A stretch of DNA of 15,520 nt. Origin: an uncultured Oscillospiraceae bacterium. GTDB lineage: Bacteria; Bacillota; Clostridia; Oscillospirales; Oscillospiraceae. The position numbers and the translations under genes were made by a program. Position 1 is the first letter of the stretch. Each line of letters opens with the position of its first letter. The notes under the pieces were generated by a model. It saw only the letters and a program-made list of their open reading frames with translations, was not told the DNA's origin and ran no database searches. The DNA is taken from assembly GCA_934675115.1 (NCBI GenBank), contig CAKUPH010000051.1, forward strand, positions 1 to 15,520, written 5' to 3'. Of this stretch, positions 14,945-15,520 are shown in pieces.

Positions 14945-14980
14945 TTGACTGAATGAGAAAACGATGATAATATCATTCTC
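14945..14980 (+). promoter_or_regulatory. Promoter of the tryptophanase-like gene with overlapping inverted repeat
   Basis: TTGACT at 14945-14950 and TAATAT at 14968-14973 with 17-nt spacing form a near-consensus vegetative promoter. GAGAA (14955-14959) and TTCTC (14976-14980) are inverted around the spacer and -10, and ATGATA-A-TATCAT forms a second dyad at ~14964-14976. A protein bound here would block RNA polymerase, so a repressor site is plausible. Transcription would start near 14980. Confidence 0.7.
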
Positions 14981-15092
14981 GAAAAGGTGCTGTCCGCCAG
15001 TTGGAGTCGGGGGCGACCCGCCCACGCTCGACGACCGGGGTATCCTCTAAAAAATCAGACGCTCCGCGTCAAATTGTATGGAGGTAATCAAA

Positions 15093-15520
15093 ATGGACAA
15101 AAATGCCACCAACTATCCCCTGAGCGTTTCCATGCCTCAGCACTGCGCCTATGTGGTGCGGGATCTGCCCCACGCCACTGTGGAGCAGCGTGAGCGCGCT
15201 CTGAACGCCACCCACTGGAACGAGTTCGCCTTCCCCTCCGGTATGCTGACTGTGGATATGCTGTCCGACTCCGGCACCACCGCCATGACCAACCAGCAGT
15301 GGGCCACCCTGTTCCTTGGCGACGAGGCCTACGGCCGCAACACCGGTTACTATGTCCTGCTGGACACCTTCCGCGACATCTTCGAGCGCGGCGGCGAGAA
15401 GAACTGGAAGAAGGTCATCGATCTGGTCCGCACCGACTGCCGCGACATCGAGAAGATGATGGACGAGGTCTATCTCTGCGAGTACGAGGGCGGCCTGTTC
15501 AACGGCGGCGCCGCTCAGAT
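15093..15520 (+). CDS. Tryptophanase-like beta-eliminating lyase (partial, 3' end outside window)
   Basis: 142 codons of a PLP-dependent lyase of the tryptophanase/tyrosine phenol-lyase family (fold type I), cut off by the window edge. The segment GMLTVDMLSDSGTTAMTNQQ (~50-69), then FLGDEAYGRNTGYYVL, matches the conserved IDxxxDSGTxAMxxxQ...GDEAY region of these enzymes. The family cleaves tryptophan to indole, pyruvate and ammonia, or tyrosine to phenol; the substrate-deciding residues and the PLP lysine lie outside the window. An insert after ~100 (ERGGEKNWKKVIDLVRTDCR) is longer than in E. coli TnaA, so this is a distinct subfamily and the exact substrate is open. ATG at 15093 has GGAGG 8 nt upstream. 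It is divergent from the YheO/DauR-like regulator. Cytoplasmic. Confidence 0.85.
   Translation, partial: MDKNATNYPLSVSMPQHCAYVVRDLPHATVEQRERALNATHWNEFAFPSGMLTVDMLSDSGTTAMTNQQWATLFLGDEAYGRNTGYYVLLDTFRDIFERGGEKNWKKVIDLVRTDCRDIEKMMDEVYLCEYEGGLFNGGAAQ

Larger units (their letters stand above)
14718..15092. other. Divergent control region and 5' leader, regulator / tryptophanase-like gene
   Basis: 375 nt without a gene. Holds the tetranucleotide repeat (14730-14745), an AT-rich stretch (14820-14945) with the 12-bp palindrome TCATAATTATGA at 14837-14848, the promoter at 14945-14973, and a leader of about 110 nt. In the leader GGGCG-ACC-CGCCC and GTCG-GGGG-CGAC (both ~15007-15023) are mutually exclusive small hairpins, and GACGC-TCC-GCGTC (15058-15070) sits 9 nt before the ribosome binding site GGAGG (15080-15084). 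No known riboswitch was recognised. Confidence 0.6.

Noticed and set aside
14987..15193. GTG-started frame in the leader as a TnaC-like leader peptide (one Trp at codon 6)
   Set aside because: No ribosome binding site, it runs on into the lyase gene in another frame, and lacks the Trp...Pro spacing known from TnaC.
1..15520. CRISPR arrays, tRNA or rRNA genes, transposases, integrases, phage or toxin-antitoxin genes
   Set aside because: No regularly spaced repeats, cloverleaf candidates, or recombinase-type proteins were seen on either strand.

Overview
The window reads as chromosome of an anaerobic, GC-rich, spore-forming Clostridia member. The best guess is a gut Oscillospiraceae lineage near Flavonifractor, Lawsonibacter or Intestinimonas. 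This rests on strong AGGAGG ribosome binding sites, a PdaB-type sporulation deacetylase, oxygen-sensitive flavin/Fe-S/molybdenum enzymes, an NhaC antiporter and a tryptophanase-like lyase. Genus placement is an inference; no rRNA or tRNA is present. I found no insertion sequence, CRISPR array or phage gene.

Layout. (1) 1-689, minus: 5' portion of a membrane-anchored polysaccharide deacetylase running off the left edge, divergent from (2) 846-1187, plus: a small unrecognised protein with its own good promoter and a terminator at 1204-1225. (3) 1263-6138, minus: a likely three-gene operon. In order of transcription it encodes an old-yellow-enzyme/enoate reductase (FMN, 4Fe-4S, FAD), a fumarate-reductase-like FAD flavoprotein and an MFS carrier. 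(4) 6440-7372, plus: a divergent LysR regulator starting at TTG, the obvious candidate controller of (3). (5) A perfect 20-bp palindromic terminator at 7380-7421 separates the LysR gene from the convergent operon (6).

(6) 13583 down to 7542, minus: a compact five-gene operon. It encodes a Crp/Fnr-type regulator, an FAD/NAD(P) oxidoreductase, a bis-MGD molybdopterin oxidoreductase (catalytic subunit), a four-cluster Fe-S subunit and an NhaC-family antiporter. No twin-arginine signal and no membrane anchor subunit is present. The simplest reading is a cytoplasmic NAD(P)H-linked reductase (or dehydrogenase) of unknown substrate, with the NhaC protein as ion antiporter or substrate carrier. (7) 13584-14030: noncoding, with the promoter of (6), several TTCTCA/TGAGAA motifs and two GC-rich terminator hairpins. 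(8) 14717-14031, minus: a YheO/DauR-type PAS-HTH regulator, divergent from (9) 15093-15520, plus: the start of a tryptophanase-like PLP lyase that runs off the right edge. That lyase has a near-consensus promoter lying inside an inverted repeat, and a structured 5' leader of about 110 nt.

Overall, the window holds two regulator-enzyme-transporter modules for anaerobic redox conversion of unidentified small molecules, plus the start of an amino-acid degradation locus. The most interesting pieces are the soluble molybdoenzyme operon and the reductase/flavoprotein/MFS operon. Neither substrate can be assigned from sequence alone.
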